Source: Oscillospiraceae bacterium
Lineage (GTDB): Bacteria; Bacillota; Clostridia; Oscillospirales; Oscillospiraceae
Length of the DNA: 51,649 bases
Assembly (NCBI GenBank): GCA_031270395.1
Contig: JAISXU010000016.1
Location: 1 to 51,649, forward strand
Direction: 5' to 3'
Shown here: positions 25,097-34,043 of the stretch, piece by piece
Numbering within the stretch: the stretch's first letter is position 1
Layout: each line of letters starts with the position of its first letter
Position numbers and translations under genes: made by a program
The notes under the pieces: model-generated
What the model saw: the letters and a program-made list of their open reading frames with translations, nothing else
Databases searched by the model: none
Told to the model about the DNA's origin: nothing

Positions 25097-28000
25097 TCAC
25101 GCAAGCGGGGTGCCGCGGTAGCGGTATTGTGTCTTCTGTTCGACTTCCCGGTCGTTGGTGGCTGAAAGTTCTGTTGTGGACCAGCTTGACCAACTGCCCC
25201 ATTTGTAGTAGGTGTATTCATACACCTTATCGCGGTATTTGTATGTGCTGTACGCGCTTCGCGTCTCAACTTGTACCGTCGCAGAAGTCTCGTTCCACCA
25301 CCAATCAGGCAATACGCTCCCATATGGGCCGTATCTGTCGCTGTTTTTATGTGACTCACCTCTGCCGTGATTTGTCAGCTTGTTATCAAGCTCAATACTT
25401 TCATATGTGCCACCGTAACTGCTGTTTTGCGCGGATACGGTGCTGCTGACCAGCCATCGGTTATACCGCCAGACGGTCTTGGTGGTATACTCTGCGGGAT
25501 GGTTCGTTTGCTGAACCTCTCTCGTGCTTGAAGAGGAGACAGACGTCGTGCCATTGTCCTTCCACGCCGTCCATGTATATGTTTCTGAGTCGTATACCCA
25601 AGGTGAGCTCTGCTTGGAATTGAATGTCTGCGTCGTCTTGTCCCTGTACCTGTAAAGCGATTGTGTCTGTTTCTCGTAGTCGCCGGAGGGGTTGGTGTCT
25701 TGCCATGTTGACCAGTCGGGGCCGTTGCTGACGACGATGCTTACAGACGCCTGATCCTTACGGACAGATGTTCCGGAGGCGGGGCTGCTTGATATGACGC
25801 TGCCGCGCGCGACGGAGCTGTTGTACTGTGAGGTTTTTGTCACCGCGAAACCTTGACCCGCGAGAGTACTCTCCGCCGCGTCCATGTTCACGTTTACAAT
25901 ATTCGGCACCGTTATCATCTCGGGACCGAGGCTGACGACGAGCGATACGGCGTCGCCTCTGTAGAGTGTGGCGCCGGACGCGGGCGACTGCGATATTACG
26001 CCGCCTTGCGATACCGTGTTGCTGTACTCTTGCGTGAGCGTCACGCCCAGACCCCAGTTCGCGAGCGTTGACCGCACGCTCTCGCCGTTTTGCCCCGCGT
26101 AGCTTTGGAGCGTGTACGGTTCCCTGCCACGGCTGACCTTGAGCATTATCGTGTCGCCCCTGTAGCCCGTGCCGCCGCTCGGGCTTTGGGAAATTACGCT
26201 CTGCGCGGGTACGCTCTCGCTGTATTCCTCCGAAACGCTCACCGCGAAGCCGAGCGCTTCGAGCTGCGACCTCACCACCGCGCCCGTTTTTCCCGCGGAG
26301 TCTGCGGGGATGGTCAAAGGTTCTCTCCCCCGGCTCACCTTGAGCGTTATCGTATCGCCCTTATAGCCTGTGCCGCCGCTCGGGTTACCGGAGATAACGC
26401 TCTGGGCGGGTACGGTCTCGCTGTATTCTTCCGAAACCGCCACCTTAAAGCCCAGTGCTTCGAGCTGCGTCCGCGCGTCCGAGGCTGTCGATCCGACGAT
26501 GTTCGCCGGGATGGCCACCGGCTCTTTACCTTTACTCACTACGAGCGTCATTGTGTCGCCCTTATAGCCCGTGCCGCCGCTCGGGCTCTGGGAGATTACG
26601 CTCTGCGCGGGTACGGTCTCGCTGTATTCTTCCGTGACGGTCACCGCAAAGCCGAGCGCTTCAAGCTGCGGTTTTACCGCCGAAAGCGGCTGCCCCGCGG
26701 TATTCGGTATGTCTATTGGCTGTCTGCCGAGACTGATTGTCAGTGTGGCGGCGTCTCTCCTGCGCACCTGCGCGCCCGACTGCGGATTTTGCGAAATGAC
26801 GCTGCCTTTCGCCACCGTCTCGCTGTATTCTTCCTTAACCGTTACGGCGAGCCCGAGCAGTTCGAGCGCGGCGCGCGCCTCGCTCTCCGTCTTGCCCGAT
26901 ACGCCGGGCATATTGACGGGCTTAGGCCCGAGACTGACCACGAGAGAGACCGTGTCGCCCTTTTTGATCTCAGCGCCCTGCCACGGGCTCTGCGATATGA
27001 CACAGCCCTCCGGCACGTCGTCGCTATATTCCTGCGTGGATTTTATGGTGATGTCCAGTCCCATTTTACCCAGCGCGTCGCGGGCGCCGCTCTCGCTGCT
27101 GCCGGTGAAATCCGGTAGCTTTCCGGTTTTTTGCCCGAGACTGACCGTGATGGTCACCGTGTCGCCTTTGTATCCCTTGCCGCCGCTCTTGGGGCTTTGC
27201 GAAATCACGTTATTTTCCTGTACGCTGTCGCTGAAGTCCGTCACGGCGGACACGTTGAAGCCCAGATCTCGCAGTGTCTTTTCGGCTAGCGACTGTGATT
27301 TGCCCGTGACGTCCGGTATGGTGATAGACTCCGGGCCGAGGCTCACCGTCAGCACGACGTGCGAGTTCTCCTCCTGTTGTGTGCCCGCCGCCGGAGACTG
27401 CGAGATTACAAAGTCTTTTTCTACCGTTTCGCTGTGCGCCTCTACCACGGTGTATTTTAACTTCGCGCCCGTGATGGCCGATTGAGCGTCGCCGCGGCTG
27501 CGCCCCGTGACGTCGGGCACCGCCACGAGCGCCTTTCCGCTGCTCACGGTTATAGTCACAGTGTCGCCGCGGCTTGCGGACGCGCCCGGAGACGGCGACT
27601 GGCGTATGACGGCGCCCTGGGGTACCGTGTCGCTCTTTTCATACTGTGTGGCGGCGGAAAAGCCCGCGCCGGCAATGGCGCCCTTTGCGTCAGACTCTTT
27701 CATGCCGGTAAGATCGGGCACGTTTACGGACGCGCCGCCGGAACTGACGGTTATCGTGACGGAAGCGCCGGGATCGAGTTCGGTCTTGGACGACGGGTCC
27801 TGTGAGACGACATGCCCTTTTGCCACGGTCTCGCTCTCCTGATACAGTATTCTCGCCTCCAAGCCCTCGGCTTCCAGCATAGATACGGCGTCGTCGAGCG
27901 GCTTGTACTGGATATCCGGCATATACGCCCGCGGCGCGCCGCGCGATATGACGAGCTGTATGACGTCGCCCGTCTGCCCGTCCGCGCCGGCTTCCGGGTT

Positions 28001-29719
28001 TTGCGATATTATCTGTCCGGCGGGTATCTCCACGCTGTATTCGTACGCGGAGACAATCACGGCAAAGCCCGATAGCTCCGCTTCCGCTATCGCCTGCTCA
28101 AAGGAGAGCAGCGTGAGCTTAGGCGCCCGGGTTGAGACCTTTTCCAAAATCGCCGCCGGGTCGCGTCCCATGGACACACGCAGTATTACAGTCTCCCCTA
28201 CGGCAAGCTCCGCGCCCGCGTCGGCGCCGGCGGCTATGACGCCGCCCTCCGCGACCACCGCGCTGTATTCGGGCACGACGCGCACCGCGAAGCCCAACTC
28301 CTCGAGCTGCTGCCTTACGGCGTCTATGTTCTCTCCAACGACATCCGGGACGATTTTTGTCTCCGCCCCGCCGCTTACGGTGATCTGCATGAGACTGTTT
28401 ACAGCCACAACGGAGCCCGCACTGAGGTCCTGCGTGAGCACAAAATCCGCAGGTATCACGGTCGAATACTGTTTATCTACTATGGTATATAATAGTGACG
28501 ACGCCATTATCCGTTCCTCGGCTGTCACAAGTTCATTGTTTACGATAGACGGTACGCGCGCCATGCCGTCCGGTATTCTCATCGACGTGGGCAGAAACGA
28601 CTCGAACCCGATAACGCCGAACGCGAACAGCGCACTGAGCGTCGCCACGGCAGCCGCGCCCGCGGGCGCGGCTATCTTCGCCCACAGCGGCCAGCGCAGC
28701 ACGTCAATGCGTTTGATTTTACCGTACCGCCGCGCGACGGGCGTCCGGCTCGTCAACTCTCCGGCGAGCGCCGCCATGTCGGGCGTGCGGTCTTCTATTC
28801 TCACATTGAGCGCGTTGAGTACGGCGGTCTCCTGATTTTGCGTCAGGTTGACTTTGAACTTAGACAGCGGTTTTAAGATGTCACGCCGCTTACTCTCAAA
28901 CTGCGCTCTGCGTTCCAGCGCGTCGGGCGGGGTCTCGCCCGTGAGCATACGGTAAAGTACGGCGCCCACGGCGTATACGTCCGTGTACGCGCCCTGGTCG
29001 CCGCGGCTGCGGTATTGTTCCTCCGGTGAATATCCGGGCTTGATTATCACGGTCAGGCTGCGGCTGTGCGCGGTGGTGGCAAAGCGCGCCGCGCCGAAGT
29101 CTATGAGCTTTATCCTGCCGTCTTTTGTGATAAAAATATTGTCCGGCGCTATATCCCTGTGTATTATGCCGTGCTGATGCACGTTGTACAGCGAGCTGAT
29201 TATCGGCAGGAGCATTTCAAACGCCTGATCGGCGGGGACGACACCCGAGCGGCGCAGATACTCCGAGAGCGTCTCGCCATCGAGATACTCCATAATTATG
29301 TACGCGGTGTTGTTCGCCTCAAAGCTGTCAAATACTTTCACTATGCCGTCTTCGTTTTGGAACTGCGCGAGTCTGCGCGCCTCCTCGACGAATTTCCTCA
29401 AACCCGTCTGATATTGTTCGAGCTTCGTATTGTCGGTGAATACCGTTATCTGTGTTTGCCCCGGGACGCGCGTTGAGAATTCTCCGGGCAGATACTCCTT
29501 GATGGCGACCGTGCGTTCAAGCTGCGCGTCGCGCCCGATGTAAGTGACGCCAAAGCCCCCGTAGCCGAGTACCCTGCCCACGATATAGCGATCCGCGAGG
29601 ATACTGCCCGGCTCCATATGCAGCGCCTCGGCGGCTCTCGTTCCCTCCGCGTAACCGCACAGAGGGCATATGCTGCGGCTGTCGTCATACTCCTCAAAGC
29701 ATCCCATACACAGTTTCAT
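25097..29719 (-). CDS. zinc-ribbon Ser/Thr protein kinase with about 14 PASTA repeats
   Basis: A 1540-residue transmembrane kinase. Residues 4-22 hold two Cys pairs (CMGC and CPLCG). The kinase domain spans about 44-325: glycine loop GYGGFGVTY, Lys74 in VAIKEY, catalytic loop HRDIAPDN (187-194) and DFGAAR (207-212); the usual catalytic-loop Lys is Ala. A transmembrane helix (about 345-372) leads to about 14 PASTA repeats (about 389-1310), with repeats 9-12 very similar. The final about 230 residues are Trp/Tyr-rich (WSTWQDTNPSGDYE, WGSWSSWSTTE, YRYR). PASTA domains bind muropeptides or beta-lactams in known kinases. It is probably the wall sensor for the adjacent EssC-type system. Confidence 0.93.
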   Translation of the reverse strand: MKLCMGCFEEYDDSRSICPLCGYAEGTRAAEALHMEPGSILADRYIVGRVLGYGGFGVTYIGRDAQLERTVAIKEYLPGEFSTRVPGQTQITVFTDNTKLEQYQTGLRKFVEEARRLAQFQNEDGIVKVFDSFEANNTAYIIMEYLDGETLSEYLRRSGVVPADQAFEMLLPIISSLYNVHQHGIIHRDIAPDNIFITKDGRIKLIDFGAARFATTAHSRSLTVIIKPGYSPEEQYRSRGDQGAYTDVYAVGAVLYRMLTGETPPDALERRAQFESKRRDILKPLSKFKVNLTQNQETAVLNALNVRIEDRTPDMAALAGELTSRTPVARRYGKIKRIDVLRWPLWAKIAAPAGAAAVATLSALFAFGVIGFESFLPTSMRIPDGMARVPSIVNNELVTAEERIMASSLLYTIVDKQYSTVIPADFVLTQDLSAGSVVAVNSLMQITVSGGAETKIVPDVVGENIDAVRQQLEELGFAVRVVPEYSAVVAEGGVIAAGADAGAELAVGETVILRVSMGRDPAAILEKVSTRAPKLTLLSFEQAIAEAELSGFAVIVSAYEYSVEIPAGQIISQNPEAGADGQTGDVIQLVISRGAPRAYMPDIQYKPLDDAVSMLEAEGLEARILYQESETVAKGHVVSQDPSSKTELDPGASVTITVSSGGASVNVPDLTGMKESDAKGAIAGAGFSAATQYEKSDTVPQGAVIRQSPSPGASASRGDTVTITVSSGKALVAVPDVTGRSRGDAQSAITGAKLKYTVVEAHSETVEKDFVISQSPAAGTQQEENSHVVLTVSLGPESITIPDVTGKSQSLAEKTLRDLGFNVSAVTDFSDSVQENNVISQSPKSGGKGYKGDTVTITVSLGQKTGKLPDFTGSSESGARDALGKMGLDITIKSTQEYSDDVPEGCVISQSPWQGAEIKKGDTVSLVVSLGPKPVNMPGVSGKTESEARAALELLGLAVTVKEEYSETVAKGSVISQNPQSGAQVRRRDAATLTISLGRQPIDIPNTAGQPLSAVKPQLEALGFAVTVTEEYSETVPAQSVISQSPSGGTGYKGDTMTLVVSKGKEPVAIPANIVGSTASDARTQLEALGFKVAVSEEYSETVPAQSVISGNPSGGTGYKGDTITLKVSRGREPLTIPADSAGKTGAVVRSQLEALGFAVSVSEEYSESVPAQSVISQSPSGGTGYRGDTIMLKVSRGREPYTLQSYAGQNGESVRSTLANWGLGVTLTQEYSNTVSQGGVISQSPASGATLYRGDAVSLVVSLGPEMITVPNIVNVNMDAAESTLAGQGFAVTKTSQYNSSVARGSVISSSPASGTSVRKDQASVSIVVSNGPDWSTWQDTNPSGDYEKQTQSLYRYRDKTTQTFNSKQSSPWVYDSETYTWTAWKDNGTTSVSSSSTREVQQTNHPAEYTTKTVWRYNRWLVSSTVSAQNSSYGGTYESIELDNKLTNHGRGESHKNSDRYGPYGSVLPDWWWNETSATVQVETRSAYSTYKYRDKVYEYTYYKWGSWSSWSTTELSATNDREVEQKTQYRYRGTPLA

Positions 29720-29779
29720 AATGATGTGATCGTCCTTTCAGTCCATCGACCGGATCAACGCCGACCGGTTCGATCGCCT

Positions 29780-29808
29780 TGATTTTTGAGGTAAAAGCGT
29801 ATACTATA
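29780..29808 (+). promoter_or_regulatory. promoter of the AbrB/PIN toxin-antitoxin pair
   Basis: TTGATT (29780-29785) and TACTAT (29803-29808) are 17 bases apart. AGGTAAA occurs on both sides of the -10 (29790 and 29811 regions), a possible autoregulatory operator for the AbrB-fold antitoxin. Confidence 0.6.
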
Positions 29809-29857
29809 TAGGTAAAGATTATAACGCGAGTGAAGAATGACAGGAGATGCACATGTT

Positions 29858-30121
29858 ATGGATGTTGCGAGAATATCTGTAAAAGGTCAGATTACAGTAC
29901 CTTTTGAGATCAGGAAGAAATTGAAATTGAAAGAAGGAGACAAAATCGTCTTCATGGAGAAGGGCGGCGAGGTGGTATTGCTCAATTCCAATCGTCTCGC
30001 TTTCGAGGAATTTCAGCGGGATATGTCCGGAGAGGCAGGTAATGCCGGTCTGAGTACGGAGCAGGATGTAGTCGATTTGCTGAGGCAGATCCGGCAGCAG
30101 ATGTGGGAGAAAGAAAATTGA
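29858..30121 (+). CDS. AbrB/MazE-fold antitoxin (SpoVT/AbrB domain)
   Basis: An 87-residue protein with the swapped-hairpin AbrB motif ARISVKGQITVPFEIRKKLKLKEGDKIVFMEKGGEVVLLN at its N-terminus and a helical C-terminus (LLRQIRQQMWEKEN) that would bind the toxin. The ATG at 29858 is 11 bases after AGGAG; an in-frame ATG at 29837 has no such site. It is followed by, and overlaps in a TTGA junction, a PIN-domain gene. The pair stands alone on the plus strand inside a long minus-strand locus. Confidence 0.88.
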   Translation: MDVARISVKGQITVPFEIRKKLKLKEGDKIVFMEKGGEVVLLNSNRLAFEEFQRDMSGEAGNAGLSTEQDVVDLLRQIRQQMWEKEN

Positions 30122-30519
30122 CCGTTATGCTTGATACCAATATCCTCATTTCGGCGGGAATATTTTCGGGCAGACGCCTGTCTGATCAGGCGGTTCGGAT
30201 AGCGGAAGAATTCAACTTGGTGCTGTCCAGCCGAATCATCGATGAGTTGTGGGTTGTGATGGATTTGAAATTCTCACACAAAAAGTCTGCGATGGAGCGT
30301 TTTCTCCGCCGTTTGAATTATGAAATTGCTTACACGCCAACCGAAATTGACGAGGATATATTTCCGAAAATCCGAGATAAAAAAGATTATCCTGTTTTAG
30401 CCTCGGCGATAATAGCCGACGTGGATGTGTTTGTCACAGGTGATAAGGATTTTGGCGGACTGGATTTGGAGCGTCCCGAAATAATGACAATATCGGAATT
30501 TGCCGGTAAATATTTGTGA
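30118..30519 (+). CDS. PIN-domain toxin (VapC-like ribonuclease)
   Basis: A 133-residue putative endoribonuclease. The opening VMLDTNILISAGIFSG carries the first catalytic Asp and Asn; SSRIIDELWVVM holds the conserved Glu; DYPVLASAIIADVDVFVTGDKDFGGL holds the remaining acidic residues (A-D-V-D-V-F-V-T-G-D-K-D-F). The start is probably TTG at 30118, overlapping the antitoxin stop and 8 bases after GGAG; GTG at 30103 and ATG at 30127 are alternatives. Composition is more AT-rich than the flanking kinase genes, which suggests acquisition. Confidence 0.88.
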   Translation: MTVMLDTNILISAGIFSGRRLSDQAVRIAEEFNLVLSSRIIDELWVVMDLKFSHKKSAMERFLRRLNYEIAYTPTEIDEDIFPKIRDKKDYPVLASAIIADVDVFVTGDKDFGGLDLERPEIMTISEFAGKYL

Positions 30520-30525
30520 CACATA

Positions 30526-32400
30526 TTACTCACGGATAGTGTACCTGTCTATATTGTCGAAAAATCCGGTGAAATCGGTGTAAACTTCGCAATATGTGGT
30601 CAGCACGCGCTTATTCAGCGGCAGCGCGCCGCTGTGACGACGCAGATGCAGGTAGTCCTGCGCGTTGTCGCTGAGCATATAACGCAGAAAGCGTTTTGCC
30701 GCCTTTTGCGCGTCATTGCCGCACGGCGCGAGGCTCCACGTGTCGGCGAATTCCGCGGGAATTTCCCCCATGTCAAGGCGCAGCAATCTGTAACGGCCGG
30801 GAAGCGCCGCCTGGACTTCAAAAAATTCCGGCGTCCCGCCCAGATATGACGGCGAGCGTTCCGACAGAAATTCGTCGAGCGACTGTCCCGCGCCGGAAAT
30901 GTCGGACACGCCACCATCCTCCGGATCGGCAAGCGTCGTGTTGACATACACGGCGGGCGCCGTGAACCCCAGCGGAATTTTTTTGCCGTCCGCAAAGCCG
31001 CTGTACTTGCCCAGGAACCAGCAGTCCGCTTTTTCCGTGTCGCCTATAACATCCGAAATGTCAAGCGCGTCCGCCGTCACGGCATCGTCAAGCCCCGAGG
31101 ACTCAAACAGGACGGCGGCGTTTTCCCCCGACGCATCCTCTCCGTTCGCGCCGGTATATTCCCCCGCGCCGTAACCGACTATCGCTATTTCCACGTTCGG
31201 AAAAGTGCTTCTGAACGCCGCGGCTATCGCGCTGAGCGCGGCCTCCTTTGAACTGTCGGCCGCGGCGTCTCCGCCGCGCGCGTACCGCAGTTCTATCGTC
31301 GCGTCGGGCAGCGTCTCCTCCTCGCGCTGCTTATTGTACGTCAACGCGAAAACCGACGCGCCCGCGGTTACGGCAAGCATCGCGGCTATCACGCCCATCA
31401 GGCGCCGTCTTTTTCGCGCCTTCTTCTCCTGCGCCAGGGTGGACACCTTCTTCGACCCGAGCAGTCCCTTTTCAAAATCCTCGACCGTATTGAAGCGCAT
31501 ATGGCGGTCAACAGCCAGCGCTTTCATTATAGTATTGCTGATATTGACGGGAATACCGGCGTTTATGACGTGTGGCGGCGGGAGGTTGTCCTGTATTTTT
31601 CTGTTTGTGGATTCCTCCGGCTTCACGCCGGTCGCCATGTAGTAGAGTGTCGCGCCGAGGGCGTATATATCAGTCCAGGGCCCTTGGACATTCACGCGCT
31701 CATACTGTTCCGGCGGCGCAAAGCCGGGCTTTAATATGATGGTGAGAAGTTTGTCCTCATCCGCCGCGAAACGCGCCGCGCCGAAATCTATGAGCTTCAC
31801 GGCGCCGTTCGTGCAGATGAAGATATTGTCGGGACTCACGTCACGGTGGAGAACGCCCTGCCCGTGGACTTCGCGGAGCGCCGAGGTCACCTGCCGTATA
31901 ATATCTATGCAATCGTCCGGCTCCAGCGTGTTATCCTTGAGAAAATCTCCCAGCGTTATGCCGTCGAGATACTCCATGACGAGATACGCCGTGTTGTTCT
32001 CCTCAAAATACTCATATATGTTGACGATATTCCTGCAGGAACTGAATTTTGCCATGTTGCGCGCCTCGTCCAAAAAGCGCGTCAGACCATGGTTGTACTC
32101 CTTTACCCTGTTTTGGGCAAAGAGAATGACGTTTTTTGTGCCCGGCGCCCTGTTTGCCAGCCCGCTCGGGTAGTATTCCTTGACGGCGACTACGGAGCGC
32201 AGTTTGCTGTCCCACGCCTTATATGTGATTCCGAAACCTCCGAAGCCGAGCACCTGACCCACGCTGTACCGCCCGCCCAACAGTAAACCGGGATACAGAT
32301 AGAATATCTCCCCCGTCGCCGCTCCGTCGGCATATCCGCAGTGCGGGCAGAGCTCGTATTCTTCTGAATATTCCTCAAAGCAGTTGTTACAGCGCCTCAT
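30526..32400 (-). CDS. zinc-ribbon Ser/Thr protein kinase fused to an extracellular solute-binding-like domain
   Basis: A 624-residue transmembrane kinase. It has an N-terminal zinc ribbon (CNNC, CPHCG), a kinase domain (about 44-315) with GFGGFGITY, Lys74 in VAVKEY, HRDVSPDN (185-192; Ser in place of the catalytic-loop Lys) and DFGAAR, then a basic stretch and one transmembrane helix (about 334-354). The extracellular part (about 365-624) looks like a family-1 solute-binding protein: AIAAAFRSTFPNVEIAIVGYG at the start, FTAPAVYVNTTLADP, and KRFLRYMLSDNAQDYLHLRRHSGALPLNK near the end. It probably senses an extracellular small molecule. It starts 61 bases after the FHA-protein gene. Confidence 0.9.
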   Translation of the reverse strand: MRRCNNCFEEYSEEYELCPHCGYADGAATGEIFYLYPGLLLGGRYSVGQVLGFGGFGITYKAWDSKLRSVVAVKEYYPSGLANRAPGTKNVILFAQNRVKEYNHGLTRFLDEARNMAKFSSCRNIVNIYEYFEENNTAYLVMEYLDGITLGDFLKDNTLEPDDCIDIIRQVTSALREVHGQGVLHRDVSPDNIFICTNGAVKLIDFGAARFAADEDKLLTIILKPGFAPPEQYERVNVQGPWTDIYALGATLYYMATGVKPEESTNRKIQDNLPPPHVINAGIPVNISNTIMKALAVDRHMRFNTVEDFEKGLLGSKKVSTLAQEKKARKRRRLMGVIAAMLAVTAGASVFALTYNKQREEETLPDATIELRYARGGDAAADSSKEAALSAIAAAFRSTFPNVEIAIVGYGAGEYTGANGEDASGENAAVLFESSGLDDAVTADALDISDVIGDTEKADCWFLGKYSGFADGKKIPLGFTAPAVYVNTTLADPEDGGVSDISGAGQSLDEFLSERSPSYLGGTPEFFEVQAALPGRYRLLRLDMGEIPAEFADTWSLAPCGNDAQKAAKRFLRYMLSDNAQDYLHLRRHSGALPLNKRVLTTYCEVYTDFTGFFDNIDRYTIRE

Positions 32401-32424
32401 ACTACATTATCCTTTTCGAGTGGT

Positions 32425-32457
32425 TTCGTTTGTTACGGCGAAGCCGTGACAAACGAA
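32425..32457. repeat. palindrome between the FHA and kinase genes
   Basis: TTCGTTTGTTACGGC pairs with GCCGTGACAAACGAA around GAA; one position is a G-T pair. The outer arm TTCGTTTGTTACG is the same as in the palindrome at 48679-48723. There is no T-run, so it is an intergenic repeat or mRNA stem rather than a terminator. Confidence 0.65.
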
Positions 32458-32461
32458 TAGG

Positions 32462-33304
32462 TTATTCCCATGAAAAGTGCTCGCCGCAAAACGGGATGAA
32501 AATCAGCTCGCAGCCGCCGACGCTGATTTTTGAGTAGGCATTCATCTGCACGGGCGTCAAAACAAGCACACCGTCCAAGTATGTGAGACCGCCGCTCTCG
32601 CCCGGCTGCACAAAAAACATTCCGCTTTTCGGCTCGAATACGATTACCGTGTGTTTGTTCCGCGAAACACTGATCTCTTTTTCCAGCCAAACGTCCATGT
32701 TCACGGCGCGTCCGATAAAATTCTGCCCCGATTTGAGGTTGAACGACTGACCGCGGTACTCGCCCTTGACACAGACGAGCCATCCGACGACGGGCTCGGA
32801 TTCGCTCAAGCCGTAAAACGCCACGGTTTTCTGCTCCGCCTGTGGCGGCAGCTCATACGGCGCCGCTTCGGATACCGCGCGGTGCAGCGGGGGCGGCGGC
32901 GGAGTGTGCGGCGCCTCGGGAGACGCGCCCGCATGGACGGGAGCGGGCGGCGGTTCCGGAGGCGGTGTGTCCGGGCGCGCGGGCGGCGTACGCTCCGGCG
33001 GGGCGTCCGCGTACGCGGGCGCGGGAGTATACACCGTCACAGCGGGCGGCGCCGGTGTGGGCGCCGGAACCGGAGCGGGAGTATGCGCTGCCGGAGCGGG
33101 AATCTGCGGCGCCGGCGCGGGCAGATCCACGCTGTCCCAGAGTGCGGAACCGGACAGCCGCTCCGTCTCGCGGTCTTCCGTATTGCGCCAAACAGGCTGT
33201 CCCGTCTGCACCTTTGGCGGCCGGCTTTGCGCTCCGCAGTGCGGGCAGGTATCATACTTATCCGCGTCGTAAAAATGGTTGTTTGTGCATTTTGTGAGCT
33301 TCAT
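32462..33304 (-). CDS. zinc-ribbon and FHA-domain protein with proline-rich linker
   Basis: A 280-residue cytoplasmic adaptor. The N-terminus KCTNNHFYDADKYDTCPHCG is a zinc-binding motif. Residues about 65-155 are Pro/Ala-rich and probably disordered. The C-terminal FHA domain (about 180-275) has FNLKSGQNFIGRAVNMDVWL and ISVSRNKHTVIVFEP, with the Arg and Ser-Arg of phosphothreonine binding. It probably docks on phosphorylated kinases or substrates. It lies 4 bases upstream of nothing but the kinase gene's leader and just after the PP2C gene (4-base gap), within the same run. Confidence 0.9.
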   Translation of the reverse strand: MKLTKCTNNHFYDADKYDTCPHCGAQSRPPKVQTGQPVWRNTEDRETERLSGSALWDSVDLPAPAPQIPAPAAHTPAPVPAPTPAPPAVTVYTPAPAYADAPPERTPPARPDTPPPEPPPAPVHAGASPEAPHTPPPPPLHRAVSEAAPYELPPQAEQKTVAFYGLSESEPVVGWLVCVKGEYRGQSFNLKSGQNFIGRAVNMDVWLEKEISVSRNKHTVIVFEPKSGMFFVQPGESGGLTYLDGVLVLTPVQMNAYSKISVGGCELIFIPFCGEHFSWE

Positions 33305-33308
33305 GCCG

Positions 33309-34043
33309 TCAACTCCTCAAATACTTGATAACTATGCAGGTCGTGTTGTCCCTGCGCGGACCGGAATTGTCCGCCAGATGTGTCAGCCGAGGCGCCTTGT
33401 CGGGGAGGTCGTCGCACAGGACGCGGCCGATCGTTTTCTCATCCACAGCTTTGTACAGTCCGTCGCTCGTCAGCAGCAGCGCGTCGCCGTGCAGCAGAGT
33501 AAGCGGCGAGGTGTTTATGTCCATCACGTCTATGCCTCCCATTCCGATAAAACTGATCAGCGCATCGCCGCGCTTTGCCTCCGCTTCGTACTGTTCGCGC
33601 GTCAGCGTTTTGATGCCGCCCAGAGTGAGAAAATAGTTGTGATCGCGCGTGATTCTCTGGATTTCGCCGCCGCGCGCTATGTATATGCGGCTGTCGCCGA
33701 CAGAGAGCCAGCAGAGCGCGTCGCCGTCTATGACGGCGGCCGCCGCGGTTGTTCCGGCGCGGAGTCGGACGCCGCGCGCGTCGGAGAGCTTGTACACGCA
33801 CTCGTCAAGCTCGCGGACGGCGTTCGCCATAAAATCCGTCCGGCTCTCATCCGGCGCTTTGCGGGAGTAAAGTTCAATGAATCTGTCCGCCGCCGCCCCG
33901 CTCGCAAGCGCGCCGCCGGTCAGGCCGCCCATCCCGTCGCATACTATGGCGGCGACGGCGTCCGCGCTCTCACGCACGCGGAAGCTGTCCTGCTGCTCCT
34001 TGCGCGAACCGGCGACGGAGCTTGCCGATATCTCGTACCTCAC
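33309..34043 (-). CDS. PP2C-family Ser/Thr protein phosphatase (first of two in tandem, downstream copy)
   Basis: A 244-residue metal-dependent phosphatase. Metal-binding and family motifs are EQQDSF near the N-terminus, CDGMGGLTGG, TTAAAAVIDGDALCWLSVGDSRIYIARGG, LLLTSDGLYKAVD and RRDNTTCIVI. All the key Asp residues are present. The start overlaps the upstream PP2C stop by 4 bases. Its likely targets are the two kinases and the proteins they phosphorylate. Confidence 0.95.
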   Translation of the reverse strand: MRYEISASSVAGSRKEQQDSFRVRESADAVAAIVCDGMGGLTGGALASGAAADRFIELYSRKAPDESRTDFMANAVRELDECVYKLSDARGVRLRAGTTAAAAVIDGDALCWLSVGDSRIYIARGGEIQRITRDHNYFLTLGGIKTLTREQYEAEAKRGDALISFIGMGGIDVMDINTSPLTLLHGDALLLTSDGLYKAVDEKTIGRVLCDDLPDKAPRLTHLADNSGPRRDNTTCIVIKYLRS

